Shown: in pieces, positions 26,759 through 36,104 of the stretch
How positions within the stretch are numbered: position 1 is the first letter of the stretch
Layout of the letters: each line of letters begins with the position of its first letter
Origin: a virus
DNA length: 64,000 bases
Strand: one strand, 5' to 3'
IMG/VR virus record: IMGVR_UViG_3300009034_000013
Location: 1 to 64,000 of that record
Made by a program: the position numbers and the translations under genes
The notes under the pieces: generated by a model
Databases searched by the model: none
The model's input: only the letters and a program-made list of their open reading frames with translations
What the model was told of the DNA's origin: nothing

Positions 26759-26790
26759 ATATAGCTCCTAATAATTATCAGGAGCTATAT
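26759..26790 (+). terminator. hairpin after the tail tube gene
   Basis: ATATAGCTCCT (26759-26769) pairs with AGGAGCTATAT (26780-26790), 11 bp with a 10-nt loop, followed by TAAATTATT without a long T-run. The layout matches the hairpin after the capsid gene. Confidence 0.65.
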
Positions 26791-26817
26791 TAAATTATTA
26801 AGGAGAATGGAAAAATT

Positions 26818-27138
26818 ATGAAAGAGTTTATTGATGAATATAATAAGATTGAATATAAATTAATTGATACAGAAGGAAAAGAGAAAATAATACAATCAAA
26901 ACCTTTAACTATTGAAAAACAATTTGAAATGAAAAAGATAGTTAAAAATAAAAAATTATCTGTAGCCGAAAAATTGAGTATGCAAATAACTTTAATATTT
27001 GGGGGAGATCATAAAGAATATTTTAAATATTCTCTGCAATTTCTTGCTGATATATTGGTTGATTACCAGAAGGAAATAACAAAAGTAAACCCTATCGAGG
27101 AAGCGAAGTCAAAGATTTCGCAAAAGAAATTAGATTAG
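26818..27138 (+). CDS. tail assembly chaperone (gpG-like)
   Basis: 106 aa between tail tube and tape measure, AAGGAG upstream. Small, charged, helical. This position is typical of the chaperone that binds the tape measure. The -1 frame overlapping its last 75 nt is open and runs to 27434 without a good start of its own, so a -1 ribosomal frameshift (gpGT) is likely. Confidence 0.65.
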   Translation: MKEFIDEYNKIEYKLIDTEGKEKIIQSKPLTIEKQFEMKKIVKNKKLSVAEKLSMQITLIFGGDHKEYFKYSLQFLADILVDYQKEITKVNPIEEAKSKISQKKLD

Positions 27139-27434
27139 GATTAACGATAGATGACATAGCATATTTTGATAATAATGTTGATATTAAATTAAGACGTGAG
27201 ATAATAAAAGAATTGATAATAATGAAAGAAGTAGATGAATTAAAAAATTCTATTAATACAGCCGAAGCAGTGAGAATAGGTATGGCAAGTATTCAAACGA
27301 GGAAAGGAAATCAAATATATAAAAGATGGCATAATAGAAAAGTAAGAATGATAAAAAAATTATTAGGATATAGACAAGAAACTCTTTGGGATAAATTAGC
27401 ACATAAAAAAAGTTTTAAAATTGGGAGTAAATAA
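27063..27434 (+). CDS. gpT-like frameshift extension
   Basis: This frame is open from just after a TGA at 27060. Read by -1 shift from the chaperone it adds up to ~120 aa, including SEVKDFAKEIRLGLTIDDIAYFD and later RMIKKLLGY-type basic residues. The only internal starts (TTG at 27213, ATG at 27222) lack a clear ribosome site. No canonical X-XXY-YYZ heptamer is visible; CAA-AAG-AAA at 27121-27129 is a possible slip point. Confidence 0.55.
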   Translation, partial: LPEGNNKSKPYRGSEVKDFAKEIRLGLTIDDIAYFDNNVDIKLRREIIKELIIMKEVDELKNSINTAEAVRIGMASIQTRKGNQIYKRWHNRKVRMIKKLLGYRQETLWDKLAHKKSFKIGSK

Positions 27435-27436
27435 TT

Positions 27437-27571
27437 GTGTTAATAACTAATATAAATATTAGAAAAGATAATAAAAGTTATTATTATGCTAAAGGAAATA
27501 GAAAAAATAGAGGAAATAATTGTAAATTAGATAAATATAGATCAAAATTTAAAGGAAGAAAAAATGTTTGA
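27437..27571 (+). CDS. hypothetical basic protein, 44 aa
   Basis: GTG start, very basic and Asn/Lys-rich (KGNRKNRGNN). It ends 8 nt inside the tape measure gene. It fills the gap before the tape measure but has no clear ribosome site. Possibly not translated. Confidence 0.3.
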   Translation: MLITNINIRKDNKSYYYAKGNRKNRGNNCKLDKYRSKFKGRKNV

Positions 27572-30314
27572 GGCTGGGGCAGTTGTAGGAAGAGCGATAC
27601 TTGATTCTAAACAATGGGTGGCTGGAAGTAAAACAATTCAAGCAACTAACAAAAGTATGGCTACTAATCTTCAGAATCTACAAAAGGGATTTATGAGTAT
27701 TTCTTTAGCTATTGGTGTTGCGTTTACAGGTGCTATTGTCAAAACTGATGAATTTAATAAATCCTTTGCTAATGTATCAACTCTTATAGATGATGTAAAT
27801 GTAGACGTAGATAGTATGAGAAAAGAATTACTTGGACTTGATGAAAGGCTAGGATCAGCTAAAGATCTTAGTGAAGGATTATATCAAGCGTTATCTGCAA
27901 GTGTTGAACCAACTAAAGCAGTGGGCTTTGTGGCTGAATCTGCTCAGTTTGCTAGGGCTGCATTAGTTGATACTAATACAGCTGTTGATGTTATAACGAC
28001 TGGATTAAATGCCTACGGTTTAGAGGCAGAAAAAGCTGGAGAAATAAGCGATAAACTTTTTACTGTAATTAAAAAAGGAAAAATTACAGGGGATGAGTTG
28101 TCAGCTACAATAGGAAATTCTATTCCTATTGCTGCTAATATGGGAATAGAGTTTGATGAGTTAGGTGCATCTATTGCCATAATGACAAGACAAGGTATAA
28201 ATGCGGCGGTAGCTACAACTCAGTTTAATGCCATAGTAACAGCGTTCTTGAAACCTTCAAAAGAAATGATTAATAGATTAGAAGAAATGGGTTTTGAGAG
28301 TGGAGAAATGGCAATTCAGCAGTTAGGTCTTAAAGATACTATTGATAAAGTTATTGAATCAACAGATGGATCAAAAGAGGAGATGGCAAAATTATTTACA
28401 AATGTTAGAGCATTAAAAGGAGCGATGGCATTAACAGGAGAAGGAGCATCTGACTTTGATGAAGTTTTAAAGGATATAGAAAATAGCGCTGGAGCTACTA
28501 CAGAAGCTTTTGAAAAACAGGAATTAACTTTTGAGACTGTTAAGAATAGAATAGAAAAAGTCGCTATTAGTATAGGTGATGTATTATTGCCTATAATTTA
28601 TGATTTAACAAATTTTGTCTCTGGCTTGTTAGATGGTTGGAATAATCTTGATGATTCTACTAAAACAATTATTATAACAATAGTAGGATTAACAGCAACA
28701 TTAGCTCCGTTAGCTTTAGGGATTACGAAAGTAATAAAAACAATTCAATTATTATCAGCAGGTATTGCAGCAAATCCTTTAGGATTAATATTAACATCTG
28801 TAGCTACTTTGACTGTGGGTATTGCTACTTTAAATGAGATAATAGTATCAAATAATAACAGATGGAAAGAACAATATACGGTAATAGGAGATAATGTTAG
28901 TAGAACAAAAGAGTTAGTTGATGAATATAAAGATCTTATAATAAAAGCTGAAGATAATGAATTTGCTCAAAATGCGGTAAAAGAAACAACAGGAGAATTG
29001 GCAAAAATATTACCTGGAGTTACTAAAAAAATGGAGGAATATGGAGATGCCATTCCTGCCGAAGAAATGGAGAAATTAGCAAAAGAACAAGCAAAGTTAG
29101 ATTTATTAAATTTGCAGAAACAGTTGGTTCCACTTGAAGAAGAATATAAAAAAATAGAAAAAACATTAAGAGAATCAGCTGAAGCTCAAAAGCTGATTGG
29201 AAATACATTTGAGTTGACAAGAGAACAATATGAAGCATCAACAAAAATAATAGAATTAAGTGAAGAACAATTTTTAAAGAAAAAAGAGAAAAGACTTGGT
29301 GAAGAAATAGGATTAATAAAAAAGCAGGCTAATGCAATAAATAATATATTATTAACATTTACTGAAAAAGAAAATGAAATAAAAGAAAAACAGGAAAAGA
29401 AAAGAAAAAAAGAGAATGAAGAAGCGAAAGATAGAAGAATAGAATTTGAGCAAGAATGGACTGATAAATTATTTTTACAATCAGCTGACAGACTTCAAAT
29501 ACTTGAATTTGAAAGAAAAGAAACAATAGCAAAAGCACGAGAAATTGGGGCTTCTATTTCTGCTATAAATGAATTTTACAATAAAGAACGTTTACAGATT
29601 ATTAAAGAAATAAGAGAAAAAACAAAAAATGATTTAGAAGAAAGAATAGAAATGTTTATAAACTATTTTAAAAAAATTGGAAAAGTTGAAGAAGAAAGCG
29701 CAGAGAAATTTGTTGCTACTGTTACCGGAGTAAATCAAATTGTATCAGACATGATGAATGTAACTGCTGATGAAATACAAGAAAAATGGATTATAACTTT
29801 TGCTGGAATGGAATATAGTGTGGAAGAATTTTCTAAATCTGCTATCAAATTGATGATGAATTTTACTAATGCTATGATTGAAGGAGTCATCAAAGGAGAG
29901 GATGCCTGGGAAGTATTTAAAAAGGCTGCTCAAAATGCTATAGCTACTGTTTTAAATGCTTTTGCTGAAGAATTTGTGATAAGATCAGTAGCTTCTGCTC
30001 TTATACCAGGAGGATTACCTGCGGCTGCAAAATGGGCGTCTTTAGCTGTAGCAGCTGGAGCTGCCGCTACTTTGGTGAAAAATCTTGAAGCCGGAGGAAT
30101 GGTTACTCCAGGATTAGCAGTTGTAGGAGAAGCAGGGCCAGAACTCATGAATATAGGCAGAACATCCACAGTAATTCCAGCAAGTGAAACCAGAAATATG
30201 TTAGGCGGAAAGGTAATAATGAATAATACTTTCATAGTTAAAAATGATGCAGATGCAGAAATGGTAACAAGAAAATTAGGAAGAAGATTTCAAAATGTAC
30301 AAAGGACAATATAA
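27564..30314 (+). CDS. tape measure protein
   Basis: 916 aa, with GGAAG upstream. The N-terminal region with FANVSTLIDDV, GLYQALSAS, GITGDEL-type KGKITGDELSATIG and GIEFDELGASIAIMTRQGIN is the TP901-like tape measure core. Hydrophobic segments lie near 370-425 and 830-860. A long charged coiled coil spans 500-700. Sets tail length and is ejected through the tube. Confidence 0.9.
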   Translation: MFEAGAVVGRAILDSKQWVAGSKTIQATNKSMATNLQNLQKGFMSISLAIGVAFTGAIVKTDEFNKSFANVSTLIDDVNVDVDSMRKELLGLDERLGSAKDLSEGLYQALSASVEPTKAVGFVAESAQFARAALVDTNTAVDVITTGLNAYGLEAEKAGEISDKLFTVIKKGKITGDELSATIGNSIPIAANMGIEFDELGASIAIMTRQGINAAVATTQFNAIVTAFLKPSKEMINRLEEMGFESGEMAIQQLGLKDTIDKVIESTDGSKEEMAKLFTNVRALKGAMALTGEGASDFDEVLKDIENSAGATTEAFEKQELTFETVKNRIEKVAISIGDVLLPIIYDLTNFVSGLLDGWNNLDDSTKTIIITIVGLTATLAPLALGITKVIKTIQLLSAGIAANPLGLILTSVATLTVGIATLNEIIVSNNNRWKEQYTVIGDNVSRTKELVDEYKDLIIKAEDNEFAQNAVKETTGELAKILPGVTKKMEEYGDAIPAEEMEKLAKEQAKLDLLNLQKQLVPLEEEYKKIEKTLRESAEAQKLIGNTFELTREQYEASTKIIELSEEQFLKKKEKRLGEEIGLIKKQANAINNILLTFTEKENEIKEKQEKKRKKENEEAKDRRIEFEQEWTDKLFLQSADRLQILEFERKETIAKAREIGASISAINEFYNKERLQIIKEIREKTKNDLEERIEMFINYFKKIGKVEEESAEKFVATVTGVNQIVSDMMNVTADEIQEKWIITFAGMEYSVEEFSKSAIKLMMNFTNAMIEGVIKGEDAWEVFKKAAQNAIATVLNAFAEEFVIRSVASALIPGGLPAAAKWASLAVAAGAAATLVKNLEAGGMVTPGLAVVGEAGPELMNIGRTSTVIPASETRNMLGGKVIMNNTFIVKNDADAEMVTRKLGRRFQNVQRTI

Positions 30315-31078
30315 TGGCAGTGCCTAATTTAAAATTAACAGATGTAGATAATAATGTTTATAATTTTCCACCCGACTTTTGGATATCTGATGACCCGTTT
30401 GATACAAATTCAAATATTTCAAATAAATTTTATGCTGCTGGTGGAAGAAATATTGCGGATGGTTATCTTCAAGCAAGAACAATTTCAATAGGTGGTCAAA
30501 TAAGAGGAGATACTATAACTCAATACGAATCAAGATATAGAGATTTTATGCAAGCAGTTCTTAAAGGAGGGCAACTTGAAAAAACTGTTGATGCTGTTAG
30601 TCGATATATAGAGGTTTATTTTCCAAGTGTATCAACAGGACAGGAAGAAAATCAAAGATTTAAAGAAGTGACTGTTGATTTTATAGCAGAAGATCCTTTT
30701 TGGAAAGATTCTACACAGACTATAGACACCCAGGTATTAGCTGGAAATGGAACATTTTATGTTGATAATACTGGAAGCGATTTTTTAGTTTCTCCTATTA
30801 TTGAAGTTGAAGCAAATCAAGCAGCTAATTTACCAAGTGTAAAAATGATAAATAAATCAGATGGAGGAATGGAGTTTCAATTCAATTATCCAAATTTTCA
30901 GATTGGAGATGTTCTTGTTATAAATTGTGAAGAAGGAACAGTTAAAGTTAATAACGGAAATAGAATAGAATATTTTGATCCAGGAAGATTTTTCAGATTA
31001 CAGCCCTGGAATAATGAAATAGAGTATGAAGGAAATGCATGTACTATAAATTTTAAATTTAGGAAAATATACTTATGA
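30314..31078 (+). CDS. distal tail protein (Dit-like)
   Basis: 254 aa directly after the tape measure (1-nt overlap). LTDVDNNVYNFP, a ring-type N-terminal half with DGYLQARTISIGG and YRDFMQAVLKGG, and a galectin-like C-terminal half with FFRLQPWNNEIEYEG fit siphovirus Dit proteins that form the hub at the tail tip. Confidence 0.75.
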   Translation: MAVPNLKLTDVDNNVYNFPPDFWISDDPFDTNSNISNKFYAAGGRNIADGYLQARTISIGGQIRGDTITQYESRYRDFMQAVLKGGQLEKTVDAVSRYIEVYFPSVSTGQEENQRFKEVTVDFIAEDPFWKDSTQTIDTQVLAGNGTFYVDNTGSDFLVSPIIEVEANQAANLPSVKMINKSDGGMEFQFNYPNFQIGDVLVINCEEGTVKVNNGNRIEYFDPGRFFRLQPWNNEIEYEGNACTINFKFRKIYL

Positions 31079-32304
31079 GTTATTCTTTTGGAACTCCGGA
31101 ATATGGAGATAGACCATATGGTGGAAAAGTTAATCCATACAATATATCAGCAATCCCCATTATAATAGAATGGTATGATAATAGTTTAGCATATAAAGGT
31201 GTTTATCAATCTGGAGTTGGTGATTTTTTAGGATGTGAATTTTCTTTAGATGAATCTGGTTGTAGAGATTTCATATTATATTTTGCTCAATCTGTTAGTA
31301 TTGAAAAAAAGGATATTATAAAAATTAAAATATTCAATAGCGACGATTATTTTTTTACCGGTGTAATTAGAGAAATACCAATAAATGGTAGTACAGAAGC
31401 AAGTTATAATTATAGTGGATTTGGATTAAATGATTATTTGGTTAGAATAAATGCCGAATCTCAAAGTTACGCTAATGATACAATACAAGATATTCTTGAT
31501 GATTTACTTGATAGTATTATAGTTTTAAAAACCCCTATTGTAAAAAATGCAACCAAAATAATCCCACCTAATATAACAATAACAAGTTTTGAAATAAATT
31601 ATAGTCAAATGAATAGTGTTTTAGATTCACTTAAAAAAATAGCAGCTTCTGATGGTAATGAATATATAACTGGGATTGATCAAGAAGGAGAATTCTTTTT
31701 TAGACCAAGAAATACGGAAACAAAAATAACTTTGGTTGTTGGTAAAAAAGGAAAATATGGAATTGATCAATATGAACCTGATGATGAATATCAAGCCAGA
31801 ACAAAATATTATGTATTAGATAAAGATGGAACTTATGTAACTACTGTTTCGAGTACTGAAGATAATGATATATATGAAGAAAAAATAACAGCGCCTGATA
31901 TTGATAATACTTCTATTGAAAAATGGGCAGAAGGATTATTAAGAGAAAATGAAATCAATACCAGGAGAGCATCAATACAGTGGAAAATAGAAGAACAATT
32001 ACCTTTGTTGCTAATTGCAGATGGCAGAATAAGAATATTATCAAATATTCCTCCAACAACTTCAACTGCTCCAAATCCAATTCCTTATGGAAGCGATCAT
32101 TATGGAGATAATTTGTATGGAGGTGGACAATACACTGGAAAAGATTTAGATGATCTTTTGACTGTAAGAGAAGTGAGGTATATTTTAACAGGAAGTAGTT
32201 CAGTTAGAGAAATTCAATTAGGAGCATTACCTGTTAGATTAGATGATAAAATATTAAATGTGCGCAAAGATTTATTAGATCTTCGTATATCATTAGGAAG
32301 GTGA
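31075..32304 (+). CDS. tail tip/hub protein
   Basis: 409 aa. YGDRPYGGKVNPYN at the start and YGSDHYGDNLYGGGQYTG near residues 340-357 are Tyr/Gly-rich. The middle has the pattern of a tail hub (DILDDLLDSI; NYSQMNSVLDSLKKIA). It follows Dit, where the Tal/hub gene normally lies, although it is shorter than many Tal proteins and shows no endopeptidase motif. Confidence 0.65.
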   Translation: MSYSFGTPEYGDRPYGGKVNPYNISAIPIIIEWYDNSLAYKGVYQSGVGDFLGCEFSLDESGCRDFILYFAQSVSIEKKDIIKIKIFNSDDYFFTGVIREIPINGSTEASYNYSGFGLNDYLVRINAESQSYANDTIQDILDDLLDSIIVLKTPIVKNATKIIPPNITITSFEINYSQMNSVLDSLKKIAASDGNEYITGIDQEGEFFFRPRNTETKITLVVGKKGKYGIDQYEPDDEYQARTKYYVLDKDGTYVTTVSSTEDNDIYEEKITAPDIDNTSIEKWAEGLLRENEINTRRASIQWKIEEQLPLLLIADGRIRILSNIPPTTSTAPNPIPYGSDHYGDNLYGGGQYTGKDLDDLLTVREVRYILTGSSSVREIQLGALPVRLDDKILNVRKDLLDLRISLGR

Positions 32305-32305
32305 T

Positions 32306-33019
32306 ATGGGCTGTGTTTATGTATTAGAAAATAAAATAAATAACAAACTTTATATAGGACAGACGACAAGATCATTTGAAAAAAGATTTAGACGATATTT
32401 AGAAGAAATAAAAAATGAAAATTGTAGAATGGTAATTACAAGAGCTTTGAAAAAACATGGAAAAGATAATTTTAAAAAACATATATTTTATTTACCCAAT
32501 AAATTATTGGATTATTTTGAAGTTGAAATGATTAAAAAATTAAATACAATAATTCCTAATGGATATAATGTCTGTAGTGGAGGCAATAAAAACAGAGTTG
32601 TACATGAAGTAACAAAAAGAAAGATGTCAAAAGCAAAGAAAGGAAAAAAATTATCTAAAGAACGTATTTTGGAAATGAAGAAATTATGGAAAGATCCAGA
32701 ATATAAAAAGAAGATGAGTCAAATACATAAAGGACAGAAAGCCTGGAATAAAGGAAGATACACGGCCAGAATTAGTAAAAGATGTTTACAATGTGGAATA
32801 AAATTTGAATCATTGAAAAAAGCAAATAGAAAATTCTGTTCAAGAAAATGTTACGGAAAATATTATATAGGAAATAATAATGTTTCTAAAAGAAAAAAAG
32901 TAAGAGAAAAAATAAGCAATAAACTTTCTGGAATAATACGTACAAAAGAAACAAAGAATAAAATAAGTAAAATATTAAAAAAACGATGGCAAAAAAAGAA
33001 GGAGGAAATATATGGCTAA
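32306..33019 (+). CDS. GIY-YIG homing endonuclease
   Basis: 237 aa. CVYVLENKINNKLYIGQTT is the GIY-YIG core, with R26 and the catalytic E lying in the following helices. Two NUMOD3-type DNA-binding repeats (KRKMSKAKKGKKLSKE and later KISNKLSG...KTKNKISK) and a CxxC...CSRKC zinc finger complete the homing type. It sits between tail genes and overlaps the next start by 8 nt, a free-standing mobile gene. Confidence 0.85.
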   Translation: MGCVYVLENKINNKLYIGQTTRSFEKRFRRYLEEIKNENCRMVITRALKKHGKDNFKKHIFYLPNKLLDYFEVEMIKKLNTIIPNGYNVCSGGNKNRVVHEVTKRKMSKAKKGKKLSKERILEMKKLWKDPEYKKKMSQIHKGQKAWNKGRYTARISKRCLQCGIKFESLKKANRKFCSRKCYGKYYIGNNNVSKRKKVREKISNKLSGIIRTKETKNKISKILKKRWQKKKEEIYG

Positions 33020-33929
33020 TTATTTTTGGAGGAAACCTCGCATTGGTCAAGATGAAAATCAATGGGGACAATATAACGATGCTCATATTAATGTGGGATT
33101 AGGTATTTGTACTTGTAAGTTATATGATGATGCTGGCACACTAAAAATATCAAAAGGAAAAATAGGAATAGATGATAATACTATTACTGGGGTATCTCTA
33201 ATTGATACAATTACTACTATTTCTATGGCATTAGTTAGTAATGGAAATTGGGCAAAAATAGAAATGAGTGTTAGTGGAACAGCTGTTACTTTTGCAGCCG
33301 CTGATATAGTAGGAGCTACAGATGAAAGTTCTTTACCAGCTGGTTTTACAGGATCTTATGATGGAGATAAAACAGGATATTATATTACAGGTACTAAAAG
33401 ATGTATAGGATTGGCTTGGAAAAATAGCGGAGGTACTTTAGAAGGGGTTGTTAATGTTATTAGTAATTTGGAAGCATATGAAGGGTATAGTTTGAGTGAT
33501 GATGCTAATGATAATTGGTATTATTTTGATATAAATAAAGTAGAAGATGAAGAGAGAGTAAGTATTGATAGAGCAATGTATCTTGATGATGCTGGAGCTA
33601 AAAGTATTGTAAAATTAAAAACAAAAGTAATTGAAATAGGTGATTGGGATATGAATACAGTTCCTCTCGTTGCCGTTGCTCATGGATTACCTGATGCACA
33701 GAAAATCAGATCTATAAGTGTATTCATTAGACCTGATACTGGTACTACACTTTATCCTCTTAATTCTTTTCAAGATGGAGCGGATCCTCTTTTAGTAGCT
33801 GGAGGAGTTGATGGTGTAACTAGTACAAATATAAATCTCAGGAGAAGAAGTGGAGGTAGATTTAACGATGCTGCTTTTGATGCTACTTCTTATAATAGAG
33901 GATGGGTGACAATTGTATATGAAGAATAA
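33012..33929 (+). CDS. tail fibre-like protein, copy 1
   Basis: 305 aa, AGGAGG upstream. MANYFWRKPRIGQDENQWG, LKISKGKIGIDDNT and TGTKRCIGLAWKNSGGTLEGVVN are shared with the next protein (copy 2). The C-terminus is different and may carry the receptor-contacting part. Structural role inferred from position. Confidence 0.65.
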   Translation: MANYFWRKPRIGQDENQWGQYNDAHINVGLGICTCKLYDDAGTLKISKGKIGIDDNTITGVSLIDTITTISMALVSNGNWAKIEMSVSGTAVTFAAADIVGATDESSLPAGFTGSYDGDKTGYYITGTKRCIGLAWKNSGGTLEGVVNVISNLEAYEGYSLSDDANDNWYYFDINKVEDEERVSIDRAMYLDDAGAKSIVKLKTKVIEIGDWDMNTVPLVAVAHGLPDAQKIRSISVFIRPDTGTTLYPLNSFQDGADPLLVAGGVDGVTSTNINLRRRSGGRFNDAAFDATSYNRGWVTIVYEE

Positions 33930-33952
33930 AATAATTTTTAAAGGATTTACAA

Positions 33953-34912
33953 ATGGCTAATTATTTTCAAAGAGAACCAATTGATGGTGGAGATACTGGA
34001 GTATGGGGTATTCCTGAATTAAGACAAAATAGAGCTGGAACAATTGGTCAATTAACAGCTCAAATATATAATGATTCAGGAACATTAAAAGTAAGTAAAG
34101 GTTTAATTGGATTAGATAACGATAGTAATAAAGGTATAATTATAATTGATACTATAACTACTATTAGTATTGCTGGATTAACTGCAAGTAGATGGGCATT
34201 AGTTGAAGTTAGTGTAAGTGGAACTACCCCCTCTTTTACAGTAACTTCTTTAGCAGCTGAAAATGATCCTGGATCAATCCCAACAACTGAATTTACAGAT
34301 GTATATGATCCTGAAAAACAAGGATTTTATTATGTGTCTAATGAAAGAGTTATTGGTCTTGTATGGATCAATTCTGGAGGTGCTTTGGAAGGAGTTGTAA
34401 ATTGTCTTCCTTATGTAGATGGATACCAGGGATACAGTACAACTGATGATGCCTTGGATCAAATATATCAATGGGAGAAAGATGTTGAAAATACGGTTGA
34501 TGGTAATTATGTGGGAAGATTACATTTGATTCCAGAAGATGAGAGACCAGCTTCATATGTGCTTAATAATGGATCGGATACTTCTTGGACTGATGTTGAT
34601 TTTTCAGCTTATGTCCCAAAGGGAGTCCGAGCTTTGTTATTATTTGCTTTATTAAGATTAGATGGAAATGGAGTAGCTGATGGTTATTATTTACAAATAA
34701 GATCAAATGGAAGTACAGAAACTGCTACTGCTAAAATATCTGTAGCAAGAATAGGTTATACTAATTTGGCAGCTGGGGTTGATTTAGATAGTGGTATTAT
34801 GATTACTGTTTTGTGTGATGAAAATGGTATTATAGAATACCAAAATACAGATGCACAAGGAATATCTTTTTTAAATATACAAGGATATTATTTACCGGAA
34901 AATGTGGCGTAA
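33953..34912 (+). CDS. tail fibre-like protein, copy 2
   Basis: 319 aa, paralogue of the preceding gene: MANYFQREPIDGGDTGVWG, LKVSKGLIGLDNDS and SNERVIGLVWINSGGALEGVVN. The C-terminal ~110 residues differ (YVLNNGSDTSWTDVDFSAYV; jelly-roll-like), so only the N-terminal ~165 residues are shared. This suggests a common virion-attachment domain with exchangeable tips. Confidence 0.65.
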   Translation: MANYFQREPIDGGDTGVWGIPELRQNRAGTIGQLTAQIYNDSGTLKVSKGLIGLDNDSNKGIIIIDTITTISIAGLTASRWALVEVSVSGTTPSFTVTSLAAENDPGSIPTTEFTDVYDPEKQGFYYVSNERVIGLVWINSGGALEGVVNCLPYVDGYQGYSTTDDALDQIYQWEKDVENTVDGNYVGRLHLIPEDERPASYVLNNGSDTSWTDVDFSAYVPKGVRALLLFALLRLDGNGVADGYYLQIRSNGSTETATAKISVARIGYTNLAAGVDLDSGIMITVLCDENGIIEYQNTDAQGISFLNIQGYYLPENVA

Positions 34913-34943
34913 AAATAAATTTAATAAAAGGAGAAAAAAATAT

Positions 34944-35303
34944 ATGTCATTATTAAAAGATTTTGAAGTAATAGAATATTTTTTAAATGATAACAACAAT
35001 ATAACTGAATTACGAATACAGCCAAAAATAAAAAGACCGGATCTTATAAACAATCCAGAACCATTAGAAGAGATGTGTATTCCTGGATGGGTTAAGGATC
35101 AATATGGAAATTATAAATATAAATTAAAAAACAATAAAATTATATTGAATAATCCAATACCATCACAAGATCAATTAGACGATGAAAAAGCAAGAAAAGC
35201 TATGAGATTATGGTATAAAGTAATTAAAGGAATTTATAAAGGAACTATAAATTCATTTGCAGATATAAAGCAAATGATTATAAATATTATTGAAGGAGAT
35301 TAA
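34944..35303 (+). CDS. hypothetical tail-region protein, 119 aa
   Basis: The ATG at 34944 has AAAGGAG upstream; an ATG at 34902 inside the previous gene lacks one. Charged, with MCIPGWVKDQYGNYKYKL and a helical C-terminus. It could be a fibre assembly protein, but this is not established. Confidence 0.5.
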   Translation: MSLLKDFEVIEYFLNDNNNITELRIQPKIKRPDLINNPEPLEEMCIPGWVKDQYGNYKYKLKNNKIILNNPIPSQDQLDDEKARKAMRLWYKVIKGIYKGTINSFADIKQMIINIIEGD

Positions 35304-35304
35304 A

Positions 35305-35550
35305 ATGGCTGTAGGTTATAAACAAAGAGGGAATGTTGTTAATTATTATGAAAATTCGGGAAGTCTAACTTTAAATAAATCTTCAAGAGATTGGATTTCA
35401 TTAATGATTACTAATGATGATGGTACTAATAATCTAACAATAACTGTAAATGGATTAGCTATGATTGTTAAACCAGGAGAAACTATAGATGAAGATTTTG
35501 AAGATTTTAATTCTGTAATTATTTCTGCAAATGGTAATTATAGAATATGA
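35305..35550 (+). CDS. small beta-rich tail-region protein
   Basis: 81 aa from the ATG at 35305 (GAAGGAG upstream). GSLTLNKSSRDWISLMITNDDG...VNGLAMIVKPGETIDEDF has the alternating pattern of a small beta sandwich seen in phage fibre regions. Function unknown. Confidence 0.5.
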   Translation: MAVGYKQRGNVVNYYENSGSLTLNKSSRDWISLMITNDDGTNNLTITVNGLAMIVKPGETIDEDFEDFNSVIISANGNYRI

Positions 35551-35566
35551 TTAAGGGAGTAAAATT

Positions 35567-36094
35567 ATGAGTTTATGGAAATCTAATAAACGAGAAATTG
35601 ATCAAATACTTGAAGAATCTGTTGAAATAGAAACTCATATACATTCATATGAAAGATGGTTTGAAAAAGCTTCTTCACCAAACGGAGAAATTCATGTTGC
35701 GGATGAAGTAGGAAGCGGCGCAGGACCTTTTCAAATTGATGCGGGAAATGATACATGGGGATCATGGGTTCAAATATTAGGATCAAACGATACTCCTGTA
35801 CAGACTGGAAAAGTTGCTTTTGATCTACACAGGATTGAAGTTGAAAATACCGAAAGAAATGAAACATATTTTATACAATTTGGAATAGGGGATAGTGGGG
35901 CAGCTGCTTTAATTAATGACACTTATTCGGATATTGTTTTCACCCCGCTATCCAATCAATTAGATGGTGGTCCAAATGAGCTACAAATGCCTAAGGTTGC
36001 AGCAGGGAATAAAGTGTGGGCACGATGTAAATGTGCAGGACAAGTCACAGCAACAATAGATTTTTATGTAGGATTACATGAATATGATGAATAA
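35567..36094 (+). CDS. jelly-roll-like virion protein
   Basis: 175 aa. HIHSYERWFEKASSPNGEIHVAD, followed by IGDSGAAALINDTYSDIVF and a terminal FYVGLHEYDE, resembles a phage tail/decoration module I recall from other genomes with the same FxxAsSxxGExHVAD start. No enzyme motif. Last structural gene before the PAPS gene. Confidence 0.5.
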   Translation: MSLWKSNKREIDQILEESVEIETHIHSYERWFEKASSPNGEIHVADEVGSGAGPFQIDAGNDTWGSWVQILGSNDTPVQTGKVAFDLHRIEVENTERNETYFIQFGIGDSGAAALINDTYSDIVFTPLSNQLDGGPNELQMPKVAAGNKVWARCKCAGQVTATIDFYVGLHEYDE

Positions 36095-36104
36095 GGAATA
36101 AAAA

